41,308 nt of DNA, from positions 1 to 41,308 of the forward strand of contig CAZCGE010000035.1 in the NCBI GenBank assembly GCA_964498125.1, read 5' to 3'. Shown here one piece after another: positions 1 to 7,367 of the stretch. A program made the translations under genes and the position numbers. Origin of the DNA: CAMDBL01 sp964498125 (GTDB taxonomy: Bacteria > Pseudomonadota > Alphaproteobacteria > Rhizobiales > Hyphomicrobiaceae). How positions within the stretch are numbered: position 1 is the first letter of the stretch; each line of letters starts with the position of its first letter. The notes under the pieces are model-generated. The model worked only from the letters and a program-made list of their open reading frames with translations. It had not been told where the DNA came from and made no database searches.

Positions 1-51
1 CAGATACGCCCAGAAACGCTCGGTGCTCGCGTCCGATTGCTGGCTGTCCAT
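1..51 (-). CDS. N-terminus of a truncated gene of unknown function
   Basis: On the minus strand an ATG at 51-49 opens a frame that stays open to the window edge, giving 17 residues (MDSQQSDASTERFWAYL). A good Shine-Dalgarno sequence, GGGAGG, sits 5 bases upstream of the ATG, which is the main reason to call it. The fragment is too short for any family assignment. It diverges from the P-loop kinase gene that begins at 281. Confidence 0.45.
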   Translation of the reverse strand, partial: MDSQQSDASTERFWAYL

Positions 52-177
52 CCGTGCCTCCCGCAAAGCGAGTCAGGCACATCGCTGATTCGCAGCGGTT
101 GACGACGATGACAAAGTGACTCAGTACAATTAGCGCGGCCCGGATCCATCGACAGAGGCTCACTTCCTCATCCGCGC

Positions 178-271
178 GTAACCCACCGAGGCTCGGCACC
201 GCGGTGGGTTACGCGCGGTGCACCACCGGAGTATCGATGTCGACATGATGGGCCGCGCTAACCCACCCTAC
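178..271. repeat. REP-like composite palindrome, GTAGGGTGGGTTA type
   Basis: GTAACCCACC at 178-187 pairs with GGTGGGTTAC at 203-212 (10-bp stem, 15-base loop). A further copy of the arm in extended form, TAACCCACCCTAC, closes the element at 259-271. The terminal GTAGGGTGG (read on the minus strand) resembles the ends of the GTAGGGTGCAATA elements at 2594 and 17362. It lies just upstream of the kinase start at 281. Calling it a REP/REPIN-type element is inference from its form and from its relatives in this window. Confidence 0.55.
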
Positions 272-280
272 GACCGTGCC

Positions 281-811
281 ATGCGCCGCGTTCTCGTCAT
301 CGGCTGTTCCGGCGCCGGCAAGTCGACGTTCGCCAGCCAACTGTCCACGGCGACCGGATTGCCCCTCATCTCTCTGGACGCCGAATTCTGGCAGCCGGGT
401 TGGCGCGTGACCAGGCGCGACGCGTGGAGGGCGAAGCTGTCGCGTCTGGCTGACGGCGACGCCTGGATCATGGACGGCCACTATGGCGCCAGTCTCGACA
501 TCCGTCTGCCGCGCGCCGATACGGTGCTGTGGTTCCAGCATCCGCGGCGGCTGTGCATGACCCGTGTGCTGTGGCGGTGGTTATCCAGCTATGGGCGGGT
601 ACGGCCGGGCATGGCGCAAGACTGCCCGGAGCGCTTTGATCGCGACTTCCTGGCCTATGTCTGGAATTTCGAGCGCCTGCAGGTCCCCGCCGCCTGGACA
701 GCCCTGGCAACGCATGGCGCTCACATCGAGCCCGTGATCTTTCGTCGCGATGCCGACGCCGCACGATTCCTCGATAAAATGCCGCGTGACACGTCTCCCA
801 AGGGTTCGTGA
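281..811 (+). CDS. P-loop adenylate-kinase-like / topology-modulation-type protein
   Basis: A 176-residue protein with a clear Walker A loop GCSGAGKST at residues 8-16, directly after the first beta strand. This is followed by the DAEFWQPGW region that in this small kinase-like group reads D-x-x-[FY]-W-x-P-G-W, and by DGHYGASLDIRLPRADT, a Walker B/lid-like segment. Proteins of this sort are annotated as topology modulation protein FlaR or adenylate kinase; the true substrate is generally not established, so nucleotide binding is firm and the reaction is not. The frame is open upstream to 218, but residues before 281 are encoded by the repeat element, and the family begins at the first strand (MRRVLVIG), so ATG 281 is preferred. 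The stop overlaps the next start by one base (TGATG), suggesting translational coupling. Confidence 0.75.
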   Translation: MRRVLVIGCSGAGKSTFASQLSTATGLPLISLDAEFWQPGWRVTRRDAWRAKLSRLADGDAWIMDGHYGASLDIRLPRADTVLWFQHPRRLCMTRVLWRWLSSYGRVRPGMAQDCPERFDRDFLAYVWNFERLQVPAAWTALATHGAHIEPVIFRRDADAARFLDKMPRDTSPKGS

Positions 812-1278
812 TGCCAACCTTCCAGACTACCCGCCGGGTCCTCTTTACGCCGTCGCAGATGTATGACCTCGTCGCCGACGTGGAGAAGTACCCGTTGTTC
901 CTGCCGATGTGCGAGAGCATCGTGGTGCGTGAGCGCGAGGCCACGCCACAGGGCACGCGCCTGATCGCGACCATGGGCGTGGGCTATGGCACCCTGCGCG
1001 AGAGCTTCACCAGCCGCGTCACATTGCTGCCGATCGAGCACCGGATCGTGGTCGAGTATCTCGATGGGCCCTTCAGCCACCTGGAAAATCGCTGGGGCTT
1101 CGTGCCTGCCGCACAGGGTGCCGACGTGGATTTCTGGATCTCCTATGAGTTTCGCTCGGTCATGCTGGGAATGCTGATGGGCGCAGTGTTCGACAAGGCC
1201 TTCCGCAGGTTCATAGCGGCGTTTGAGCAGCGGGCGGGCGTGGTCTATGGCACTGGCGTCGCGACGCCTGCGGCCTGA
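811..1278 (+). CDS. RatA/COQ10 family START-domain protein (ubiquinone-binding)
   Basis: A 155-residue single-domain SRPBCC/START-like protein. DVEKYPLFLPMCE near residues 25-37 and GPFSHLENRW near residues 90-99 are typical of the COQ10/RatA family. Family members act as lipid chaperones for ubiquinone in respiration; the Escherichia coli member was also described as RatA, a toxin that interferes with ribosome subunit association, and which role applies cannot be told from sequence. In many alphaproteobacteria the gene sits close to lipA and cinA; here cinA follows within 2 kb while lipA is not in the window. A GTG three bases upstream (808) is possible, but ATG 811 overlaps the previous stop and is preferred. 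Confidence 0.85.
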   Translation: MPTFQTTRRVLFTPSQMYDLVADVEKYPLFLPMCESIVVREREATPQGTRLIATMGVGYGTLRESFTSRVTLLPIEHRIVVEYLDGPFSHLENRWGFVPAAQGADVDFWISYEFRSVMLGMLMGAVFDKAFRRFIAAFEQRAGVVYGTGVATPAA

Positions 1279-1379
1279 GTCGGCTAAGCTGGCGGCACAC
1301 AAGACATTGCGCTCGCCTCGCGACTCGGGTGATCCCATGGCGCAGATGGCGGCCGATCAACGCCGCCCATGGACCCACG

Positions 1380-2597
1380 ATGCGCATTCTCTTCGTGCAC
1401 CAGAATTTCCCAGCCCAGTTCGTGCACCTGGCGCCTGAGTTGGTGCGGCGTGGCCATGACGTCATGGCGCTGACCGCGGCCAACAACGAGCGGCCGTCGC
1501 CAGTTGCGCGCATCACCTACGCGTTTCAGGCGCGGCCGCCGACCAGCAGAACGCTGGCATCGGGTTTCGAAGCCCTGGCGCTGCGCGGCGCCGCCGTGGC
1601 GCGCGCCGCCGATGCCCTTCGCCTCGACCAAGACTACGAGCCCGATGTGATTTTCGGTCACGTCGGCTGGGGCGAGGGTCTGTACCTCAAGGAAATATGG
1701 CCGAAGGCGCGCTTCCTGGTTTACGCCGAACTCTACTGGCGCGCACGCGGTCTGTATTATGATTTCGATCCGGCGGTCTATCCGCGCGCGCTCGAGCAGA
1801 CGCTGGCGGCGGCGACCACAACGGCTGGCATGCTGGTGACCATGAATGCCGCCGACCAATTGGTGTCGCCGACCGCCTGGCAGGCCGCATCCTTTCCCGA
1901 CGCATTCCAGCCCCGCATCAGCGTCATCCATGACGGCATCGACACGGCCGTGGCCTGCCCGTCTGATGCGGGCCAGGTCAGCGTCAGCGAGCGCGCCCTC
2001 GTGTTCCGGCCGGGCGATGAGGTGGCGACCTTCGTCAACCGCACGCTGGAGCCGCACCGGGGGTTCCATATCTTCATGCGCGCCCTGCCGGAGGTGTTGC
2101 GCGCGCGACCCAAGGCCCATGTCATCATCGTCGGGGGAAATGAGGGCGGCTATAGCCCAGCGCCCCGCGGCGGTGGCGCCTGGCGGCAGGTTCTCCTGGA
2201 CGAGGTCGGCACGCAGCTCGACATGGCGCGCGTGCATTTCGTCGGTAAGGTGCCGCATACGACATTCATCGACCTCATGCGCGTGTCCAGCGTGCATGCC
2301 TACCTGACCTATCCCGGCGTGCTGTCCTGGTCGATGCTGGAAGCAATGAGTTGCGGGGCTCACGTCATCGGTTCGCGCACGCCACCAGTCGAGGAGGTCA
2401 TCACCGACGGCGTCAATGGCCGCCTGGTGGATTTTTTCGACGTGGCCGGATGGTCGCAAGCCCTGATCGAGGCCTTGGCCCATCCCGAGCAAGCCGTTGG
2501 ATTGCGCCGCGCCGCGCGGCAGACGGTGCTCGATCGCTATGATCTGCAGAGCAGGTGCTTGCCGGATATGGTGCGCTTCGTTGAGGACGCGGCGTAG
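1380..2597 (+). CDS. Glycosyltransferase family 4-like, GT-B fold
   Basis: A 405-residue protein. The N-terminal domain begins MRILFVHQNFPAQF, the signature opening of a family of GT4-like bacterial glycosyltransferases, followed by a Rossmann-type acceptor domain. The C-terminal half carries the nucleotide-sugar site: EAMSCGAHVIGSRTPPVEEV begins at residue 321 with the two glutamates expected of the E-x7-E region. Cytoplasmic transfer of a sugar onto a polysaccharide or lipid acceptor is expected; donor and acceptor cannot be read. ATG 1380 is chosen because it begins the conserved strand; the frame is open to 1329 and the Shine-Dalgarno match is poor. No other polysaccharide genes are adjacent. 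Its TAG stop is supplied by the first bases of the repeat at 2594. Confidence 0.85.
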   Translation: MRILFVHQNFPAQFVHLAPELVRRGHDVMALTAANNERPSPVARITYAFQARPPTSRTLASGFEALALRGAAVARAADALRLDQDYEPDVIFGHVGWGEGLYLKEIWPKARFLVYAELYWRARGLYYDFDPAVYPRALEQTLAAATTTAGMLVTMNAADQLVSPTAWQAASFPDAFQPRISVIHDGIDTAVACPSDAGQVSVSERALVFRPGDEVATFVNRTLEPHRGFHIFMRALPEVLRARPKAHVIIVGGNEGGYSPAPRGGGAWRQVLLDEVGTQLDMARVHFVGKVPHTTFIDLMRVSSVHAYLTYPGVLSWSMLEAMSCGAHVIGSRTPPVEEVITDGVNGRLVDFFDVAGWSQALIEALAHPEQAVGLRRAARQTVLDRYDLQSRCLPDMVRFVEDAA

Positions 2598-2687
2598 GGT
2601 GCAATAGGCGAAGCCGTATTGCACCGCGGTCTTGCCGTGTGGCGCGAGCGGCGGTGCAATACGCCCTGTCGGGCTATTGCACCCTAC
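2594..2687. repeat. REPIN-like element filling a convergent intergenic space
   Basis: Two hairpins share the arm GGTGCAATA/TATTGCACC: 2598-2606 with 2617-2625 (inner GGC-GCC stem) and 2653-2661 with 2675-2683 (inner GCCC-GGGC stem). The outer ends read GTAGGGTGCAATA and, inverted, TATTGCACCCTAC, so the whole element is itself an inverted repeat. It begins inside the stop codon of the glycosyltransferase and ends 4 bases before the stop of cinA on the other strand. A second copy is at 17362-17476. It may act as a two-way transcript end, but no long T tract follows either side. Confidence 0.75.
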
Positions 2688-2691
2688 GGTG

Positions 2692-3189
2692 TCAGGCGAT
2701 CCCTGCCACCTTGCGCACGAGCGCCAGCGCCGCCTCGATCGTGGCGATGCGAATGGCGGAGCGGCCGATGTCCCCGAACCGGTACTCCTGGTGCAAGGGG
2801 GCTCCGCCGCGCCGGGCCGCGGCGATGTGCACGAGCCCGACCGGCTTGGCCGCGCTGCCGCCACCGGGGCCCGCAACACCTGTGACGGCGACGGACACGT
2901 CGGCCATGGAGTGGACGAGGGCGCCGGCCGCCATCGCTCGAGCGGTTTCCGCGCTGACCGCGCCGAAGCTGGTGATTGTTTCGGCGGGGACGCCGAGCAT
3001 CGCCATCTTGGCTGCATTGCAATAGGTGACGAAACCGCGCTCGACGACGTCTGATGATCCGGCAATCTCGGTCAGCAGGCCGGCAATGAGGCCACCGGTG
3101 CAGCTCTCCGCGGTGGCAAGCATCAGCTTGCGCCCACGCAGCTCCCCAAGCAAGCGCTCGGCATCCAGCAACAGTTCAGGCGTGAACAT
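2692..3189 (-). CDS. cinA: CinA C-terminal domain protein, nicotinamide-nucleotide amidase
   Basis: A 165-residue stand-alone CinA C-terminal (PncC) domain with ATAESCTGGLIAGLLT near residues 24-39, VVERGFVTYCNAAK near 48-61 and the glycine-rich GVAGPGGGSAAKPVGLVHIA near 109-128. The family deamidates nicotinamide mononucleotide to nicotinate mononucleotide in pyridine-nucleotide salvage. The N-terminal MoCF-like domain of full-length CinA is absent, which is the common alphaproteobacterial form rather than a truncation. The gene follows marR and ispDF on the same strand, 115 bases after marR. It converges with the glycosyltransferase gene, and the repeat element fills the space between them. 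Confidence 0.92.
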   Translation of the reverse strand: MFTPELLLDAERLLGELRGRKLMLATAESCTGGLIAGLLTEIAGSSDVVERGFVTYCNAAKMAMLGVPAETITSFGAVSAETARAMAAGALVHSMADVSVAVTGVAGPGGGSAAKPVGLVHIAAARRGGAPLHQEYRFGDIGRSAIRIATIEAALALVRKVAGIA

Positions 3190-3304
3190 CGGTGCCGCCG
3201 ATATAAACCATCATATGTTGTGGCAGGCTATCACACCGGCCTAGCGGCACAACACGGCGGCAGCAACCGGCCCCGATCCGATCGATGTGAGCGATCGCGT
3301 GACG

Positions 3305-3784
3305 TCAGCCGACGACCAGCTTTTCGGCATGGTGCAGCAGGCCGTCAAGCTGCATGCGGCACTCAGGCCCCAGTGCCATCATGGCGCGTCGCTGTGCATC
3401 CTGCCAGACGGGATAGGCGCCCCGGATCACGGACTCGCCTTTCGAAGTGAGGTGCAGGCCTCGACCGCGTCGGCCGGCGGGCGGATCCATGGTGATCATG
3501 CCCAGCGCCAGCAACCGCTTGAGGTTGCGTGACAAGGTCGATTTCTCGATGTCCAGGTCCTGGCCGATTTCGACGGCGGTGATGCCATCGCGCGCGCCGA
3601 GCTGGGTCAGCAGTGTGAACTGGCTGCCCGTGATGCCGTGTGGACGCATGGCATCGTCATAAACCCGCGTCACAATGCGCGACAACTGGCGCACACGCGT
3701 TGAAACACATGTCCCCGCGGTCGATTCGGCGATCTCCGAGATCGTCGCCGATACCCGCTCCAGTTGCTGCGTCATCATGTTCAT
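3305..3784 (-). CDS. MarR family transcriptional regulator
   Basis: A 159-residue winged-helix regulator. The dimerisation helices are followed by MRPHGITGSQFTLLTQL, then a helix-turn-helix TAVEIGQDLDIEKSTLSRNLKRLLALGMI and a wing DPPAGRRGRGLHLTSKG, the typical MarR order. The ATG at 3784 is chosen because a GGGAG lies 6 bases upstream; the frame is open to 3811. Ligand and targets are unknown. It sits between ispDF (85 bases upstream) and cinA on the same strand, so it may be co-transcribed with them. No obvious palindromic operator was found in front of it. Confidence 0.88.
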   Translation of the reverse strand: MNMMTQQLERVSATISEIAESTAGTCVSTRVRQLSRIVTRVYDDAMRPHGITGSQFTLLTQLGARDGITAVEIGQDLDIEKSTLSRNLKRLLALGMITMDPPAGRRGRGLHLTSKGESVIRGAYPVWQDAQRRAMMALGPECRMQLDGLLHHAEKLVVG

Positions 3785-3869
3785 CACTTGCTCCCGCCCG
3801 TGGCCATACAACCAACCCTAACTGCTGATGCAGCGATTCGCGACCGGGGGTCAATGCGGCAACGCACAC

Positions 3870-5042
3870 TTATGCGGGTAGCAGCACCGTGGCCACAGCC
3901 ATTGCCGCCAGACCCTCGCGACGCCCGGTAAAGCCAAGACCCTCGGTGGTGGTCGCTTTGACGCCGACGCGGCCGAGGGCGATGCCGAGAATTTCGGCGA
4001 CGCGCGCGCGCATGGCGTCGCGGTGGGGGCCGATGCGGGGAGCCTCGCACAGCAGGGTCAGGTCGACATTGACGATGCGGCCGCCGCGAGCGGCGATGCG
4101 GGCCACGGGATCGGCGGCAAACAGATGTGATGGCGCGCCGCGCCACTGCGGATCGCTCGGCGGAAAATGCTGGCCGATATCGCCGTCGCCGATCGCGCCC
4201 AACAGCGCGTCCGTTAGCGCGTGCAGGGCGACGTCGGCGTCGGAGTGGCCTTCGAGGCCATGCGTGTGCGGGATGCGCAGACCGCATAGCCAGACATGAT
4301 CGCCCGGCATGAAACGGTGCACGTCGAAGCCGGTACCGGTGCGCGATTCCATCGCCGGGCCGGCGGCCAGCGCCTGCGCCACGGCGACATCGTCGGCCGT
4401 CGTGATTTTCATGTTCACGCCCTGCACCGGGACGATGGCCACAGCCATGCCGGCCCATTCCGCCAGCGCCGCATCGTCGGTGAAATCGCTGCGCCCGGCA
4501 GCCGCGGCCCGGCGATGGGCGTCGAGCAGCGGTGCAAAGCGGAACCCTTGCGGCGTCTGCGCGCGCCACAATTCGTCCCTGGCCACCGTCGCAATGACAC
4601 GCAGGGCGCCGTCAACCCGCTTCAGTGTGTCCGTGACGGGCTGGGCGGCGATCGCCGCGGGCCCGGTGGCCAACGCATCGAGCACCGCATCGATGGCGCC
4701 AGGGGGTGTGAAGGGGCGGGCCGCATCGTGGACCAGCACGGCGTCCAAGCCTTGCCCGGCCAAAGCCTCCAGGCCCCTCAGCACCGATTGCTGCCGGCTC
4801 GTGCCACCCATCACCGGCGCTGCGAGCCGCGGCGAGGGAACGTCGAGGATGGCCCGGTAGAGCGCCACGTCGTCGGGATGGATCACCACCTGCACGCTAT
4901 CGATGCGCGGATGCTGGATAAAAACCTGTGCGGCGCGACCCAGCACGGTGCGCGCGCCCAAGGGCAGGTACTGCTTCGACGGGCCGGCGTCGGCGACCCG
5001 CGAGCCGCGCCCCGCGGCCATGATCAGGGCTGCCGTTTTCAT
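3870..5042 (-). CDS. ispDF: Bifunctional IspD/IspF (MEP pathway)
   Basis: A 390-residue fusion of 2-C-methyl-D-erythritol 4-phosphate cytidylyltransferase (residues 1 to about 228) and 2-C-methyl-D-erythritol 2,4-cyclodiphosphate synthase (about 232-390), non-consecutive steps of isopentenyl diphosphate synthesis. IspD features: the CTP loop IMAAGRGSR (7-15), K23, and VHDAARP (104-110). IspF features: GTGFDVHRF with metal ligands D240 and H242, H274 in HSDADVALHALTDALLG, and ATTTEGLGFTGR near the C-terminus. Fusion of these two is common in alphaproteobacteria. ATG 5042 starts the conserved strand MKTAALIMAAG; the frame extends to 5204 without homologous content. It diverges from dusB across 162 bases. 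Confidence 0.95.
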   Translation of the reverse strand: MKTAALIMAAGRGSRVADAGPSKQYLPLGARTVLGRAAQVFIQHPRIDSVQVVIHPDDVALYRAILDVPSPRLAAPVMGGTSRQQSVLRGLEALAGQGLDAVLVHDAARPFTPPGAIDAVLDALATGPAAIAAQPVTDTLKRVDGALRVIATVARDELWRAQTPQGFRFAPLLDAHRRAAAAGRSDFTDDAALAEWAGMAVAIVPVQGVNMKITTADDVAVAQALAAGPAMESRTGTGFDVHRFMPGDHVWLCGLRIPHTHGLEGHSDADVALHALTDALLGAIGDGDIGQHFPPSDPQWRGAPSHLFAADPVARIAARGGRIVNVDLTLLCEAPRIGPHRDAMRARVAEILGIALGRVGVKATTTEGLGFTGRREGLAAMAVATVLLPA

Positions 5043-5130
5043 GCCTCTGTCATCCGCTTTGGCCACGTCCCCGCGAGCCCCTGCCATATCGCGCTGGGGC
5101 CAGTGACGCAATCCAAGCTCGCCCTCGCAC

Positions 5131-5159
5131 TTGTGAAATCCTCGCCAGTGGCTTAAACT
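5131..5159 (+). promoter_or_regulatory. Candidate promoter for dusB-ntrB-ntrC
   Basis: TTGTGA at 5131-5136 and TAAACT at 5154-5159 are separated by 17 bases and lie about 45 bases before the dusB start, in the divergent dusB/ispDF spacer. The match to the housekeeping consensus is partial (four of six at the -10), so this is only a candidate. No sigma-54 (GG-N10-GC) promoter was recognised here. Confidence 0.3.
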
Positions 5160-5204
5160 GCACAAATCTGAGGCAGATCGACTAGCTGATATAAACTTCA
5201 TCAC

Positions 5205-6215
5205 ATGTCCTCACCGTCTGGAACAACGCTCACACTTGGCCGCCACGCGCTGCGCAATCGCGTATTGCTGGCGCCCATGTCGGGCGTGAGCGATCTGCCG
5301 TACCGACGGGTGGCGCATGACCTCGGTGCCGGGCTCGTCGTCTCCGAAATGGTGGCCAGCGAGGAATTGGTTCGCGAAAGGCCGGACGTCTGTCGTCGTG
5401 CCGCCGGCGATGGGCTTTCGCCCTTCGTCATACAACTCGTCGGTCGCGACGCGCGCTGGATGGCCGAGGGGGCACGCCTGGCCGAGGCAGCCGGGGCCGA
5501 TATCATCGATATCAACATGGGCTGCCCGGCCAGGGAGGTCACCGGCAAGTTGTCGGGTAGTGCCTTGATGCGTGATCTCGATTTCGCCCTGACGCTGATC
5601 GATGCTGTCGTCGGCGCCGTGACACTGCCCGTCACGCTGAAGATGCGCATGGGCTGGGATCACCACCACCTCAACGCGCCGGAATTGGCACGCCGCGCGC
5701 AGGCGAGTGGCGTCAAGATGTTGACGGTGCATGGCCGCACGCGCTGCCAGTTCTTCAAGGGCACGGCCGATTGGGCCTTCGTCCGGCAGGTCAAGGACGC
5801 CGTATCGATCCCCGTCATCGTCAACGGCGATATTGCCGGACCCGCCGATGCGCGCGCCGCATTGGCGGCCTCCGGCGCTGACGGCGTCATGATCGGCCAC
5901 GGCGCCTATGGCGCACCCTGGCAGGCTGCCCGGATCGCCGAGGCGCTGCTGTCGGGGATCGACCCAGGCCCGCCGCCGCTGCCCGCGCAGGCTGGGATTG
6001 CCCACCGGCACATCGCGTCCATGTACAGCCACTACGGCAGGGCTCTTGGACTGCGCAACGCCCGCAAGCACGTCGGCTGGTACCTGGAGACCAGTGGCCA
6101 TGACATGGCAACCGTCAAGGCCTGGCGGCGCAAGCTGTGCACCGAGGACGATCCCCAACGGGTGCTGAACGGGCTCGGTGATTTCTACGACTCGGCGGCG
6201 GAGATGGCGGCGTGA
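5205..6215 (+). CDS. dusB: tRNA-dihydrouridine synthase DusB (NifR3 type)
   Basis: A 336-residue FMN TIM-barrel enzyme that reduces specific uridines in tRNA. Family features in order: LLAPMSGVSDLPYR (21-34), the substrate-binding INMGCPAREVTGKLSGSAL with catalytic C107 and K115, LKMRMGWD, TVHGRTRCQFFKG, VIVNGDI and MIGHGAYGAPW, the last two holding the FMN phosphate, then the C-terminal tRNA-binding helical domain. Upstream linkage to ntrBC is the classic alphaproteobacterial arrangement (hence the old name nifR3). Its stop overlaps the ntrB start by one base, so translation is probably coupled. Confidence 0.95.
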   Translation: MSSPSGTTLTLGRHALRNRVLLAPMSGVSDLPYRRVAHDLGAGLVVSEMVASEELVRERPDVCRRAAGDGLSPFVIQLVGRDARWMAEGARLAEAAGADIIDINMGCPAREVTGKLSGSALMRDLDFALTLIDAVVGAVTLPVTLKMRMGWDHHHLNAPELARRAQASGVKMLTVHGRTRCQFFKGTADWAFVRQVKDAVSIPVIVNGDIAGPADARAALAASGADGVMIGHGAYGAPWQAARIAEALLSGIDPGPPPLPAQAGIAHRHIASMYSHYGRALGLRNARKHVGWYLETSGHDMATVKAWRRKLCTEDDPQRVLNGLGDFYDSAAEMAA

Positions 6216-7351
6216 TGAGCCAGCCCAACAATACTACCCCTGCCGCCAGCATGCGGCGCGACATTGCCCATGACTTGCTGCTGGCGGCGTTGCCGCACCC
6301 GATCATGGTATTGGCCGCCGATGATCGCGTGCTTTACGCCAATCCGGCAACGGAAGTCTTTCTCAGCACCTCGCTGTCGATGCTCAAGCGGCAGCGGCTC
6401 GAGGAGGTCGTCGGCTTCGGCTGCCCCCTCGTCGCGCTGGTGTCGCAGGTGCGCCGCTCAGGTTCGTCTGTCAACGAGTACGGGGTCGATATGTTGACCC
6501 AGAAGTTCAGTGTACCGAAATTGATCGACGTGTTTGCCGAGCCCTATGCCGAGGCGCCCGGATTGGTGATGCTGATGCTGCAGCAGCGCAGCATGGCGCA
6601 AATGATCGAACGTCAACTCACGCATCGTGCGGCGGCGCGCACCGTGTCGGGGATGGCGGCGGTGCTGGCCCATGAAATCAAGAACCCGCTATCCGGCATC
6701 AGAGGCGCCGCCCAACTGCTCGAGCCGGCGCTGTCCGACGAGGACCGGGCGCTGGCGCGGCTGATTTGCGTGGAGACCGATCGCATTCGCGATCTCGTCG
6801 ATCGGATGGAGGTCTTCGGCGACGAGCGGCCGCTGAACGTCGAGCCCATCAACATTCACGATGTGCTCGACCATGTCCGTCGCGTCGCCCAATCCGGCTT
6901 CGCGCGCGGCATCCGTTTCCACGATGAATTCGATCCCTCGCTGCCCGCCGTTCCGGGGCATCGTGACAAGCTGATCCAAGCCTTCCTCAACCTGGTGAAG
7001 AATGCCGCCGAAGCGGTTGGCGAAGGTCGCGGTCCAGGGCGCATTGTCCTGCAGACGGCATTCCGGCCCGGCGTGCGCCTTTCGGTTCCCGGCACCGATA
7101 CCCGCGTCAGCCTGCCGCTGATGATCCAGATCGAGGATAACGGGCCGGGCGTGCCTGATCACCTCAAGCCGCATTTGTTCGATCCGTTCGTGACCACCAA
7201 GCGGCTGGGCACCGGCCTCGGCCTGGCCCTCGTCGCCAAGATCATCCACGACCACGGCGGCATCATAGAGTGCGAGTCCGAACCCAAGCGCACAGTGTTC
7301 CGCGTGTTGCTGCCCATGCAGCAGCGGTCGAGCAAAACGCGATCCGGTTGA
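6215..7351 (+). CDS. ntrB: Nitrogen regulation sensor histidine kinase NtrB
   Basis: A 378-residue cytoplasmic kinase with no membrane segment. A PAS domain (about 20-125) is followed by the phospho-acceptor box LAHEIKNPLSG with H153, an N box around DKLIQAFLNLVKNAAEAV, the G1 box DNGPGVP, F box FDPFVTTK and G2 box GTGLGLAL. It would phosphorylate or dephosphorylate NtrC according to the nitrogen state signalled by PII proteins (family knowledge; no PII gene is in the window). ATG 6215 overlaps the dusB stop. The stop at 7349-7351 is 16 bases before ntrC, so dusB-ntrB-ntrC reads as one operon. Confidence 0.95.
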   Translation: MSQPNNTTPAASMRRDIAHDLLLAALPHPIMVLAADDRVLYANPATEVFLSTSLSMLKRQRLEEVVGFGCPLVALVSQVRRSGSSVNEYGVDMLTQKFSVPKLIDVFAEPYAEAPGLVMLMLQQRSMAQMIERQLTHRAAARTVSGMAAVLAHEIKNPLSGIRGAAQLLEPALSDEDRALARLICVETDRIRDLVDRMEVFGDERPLNVEPINIHDVLDHVRRVAQSGFARGIRFHDEFDPSLPAVPGHRDKLIQAFLNLVKNAAEAVGEGRGPGRIVLQTAFRPGVRLSVPGTDTRVSLPLMIQIEDNGPGVPDHLKPHLFDPFVTTKRLGTGLGLALVAKIIHDHGGIIECESEPKRTVFRVLLPMQQRSSKTRSG

Positions 7352-7367
7352 GCCATAAGGAGCCGAC

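Noticed and set aside
99..130. TTGACG and TACAAT as a promoter for the first plus-strand gene
   Set aside because: The spacing is 20 bases, too long for a standard promoter, and the repeat at 178-271 lies between it and the gene.
721..1338. A 205-codon minus-strand open frame
   Set aside because: It is antisense to the RatA/COQ10 gene and has no recognisable domain or ribosome site.
1284..3065. A 593-codon open frame on the minus strand
   Set aside because: It lies opposite the glycosyltransferase and the end of cinA, has histidine/arginine-rich composition typical of antisense reading of GC-rich genes, and shows no family motif.
3199..5197. GATATAAAC near both the cinA and dusB starts (about 3203 and 5189) as a shared operator
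   Set aside because: The orientation relative to the genes differs, the match is nine bases, and two sites are too few to separate from chance.
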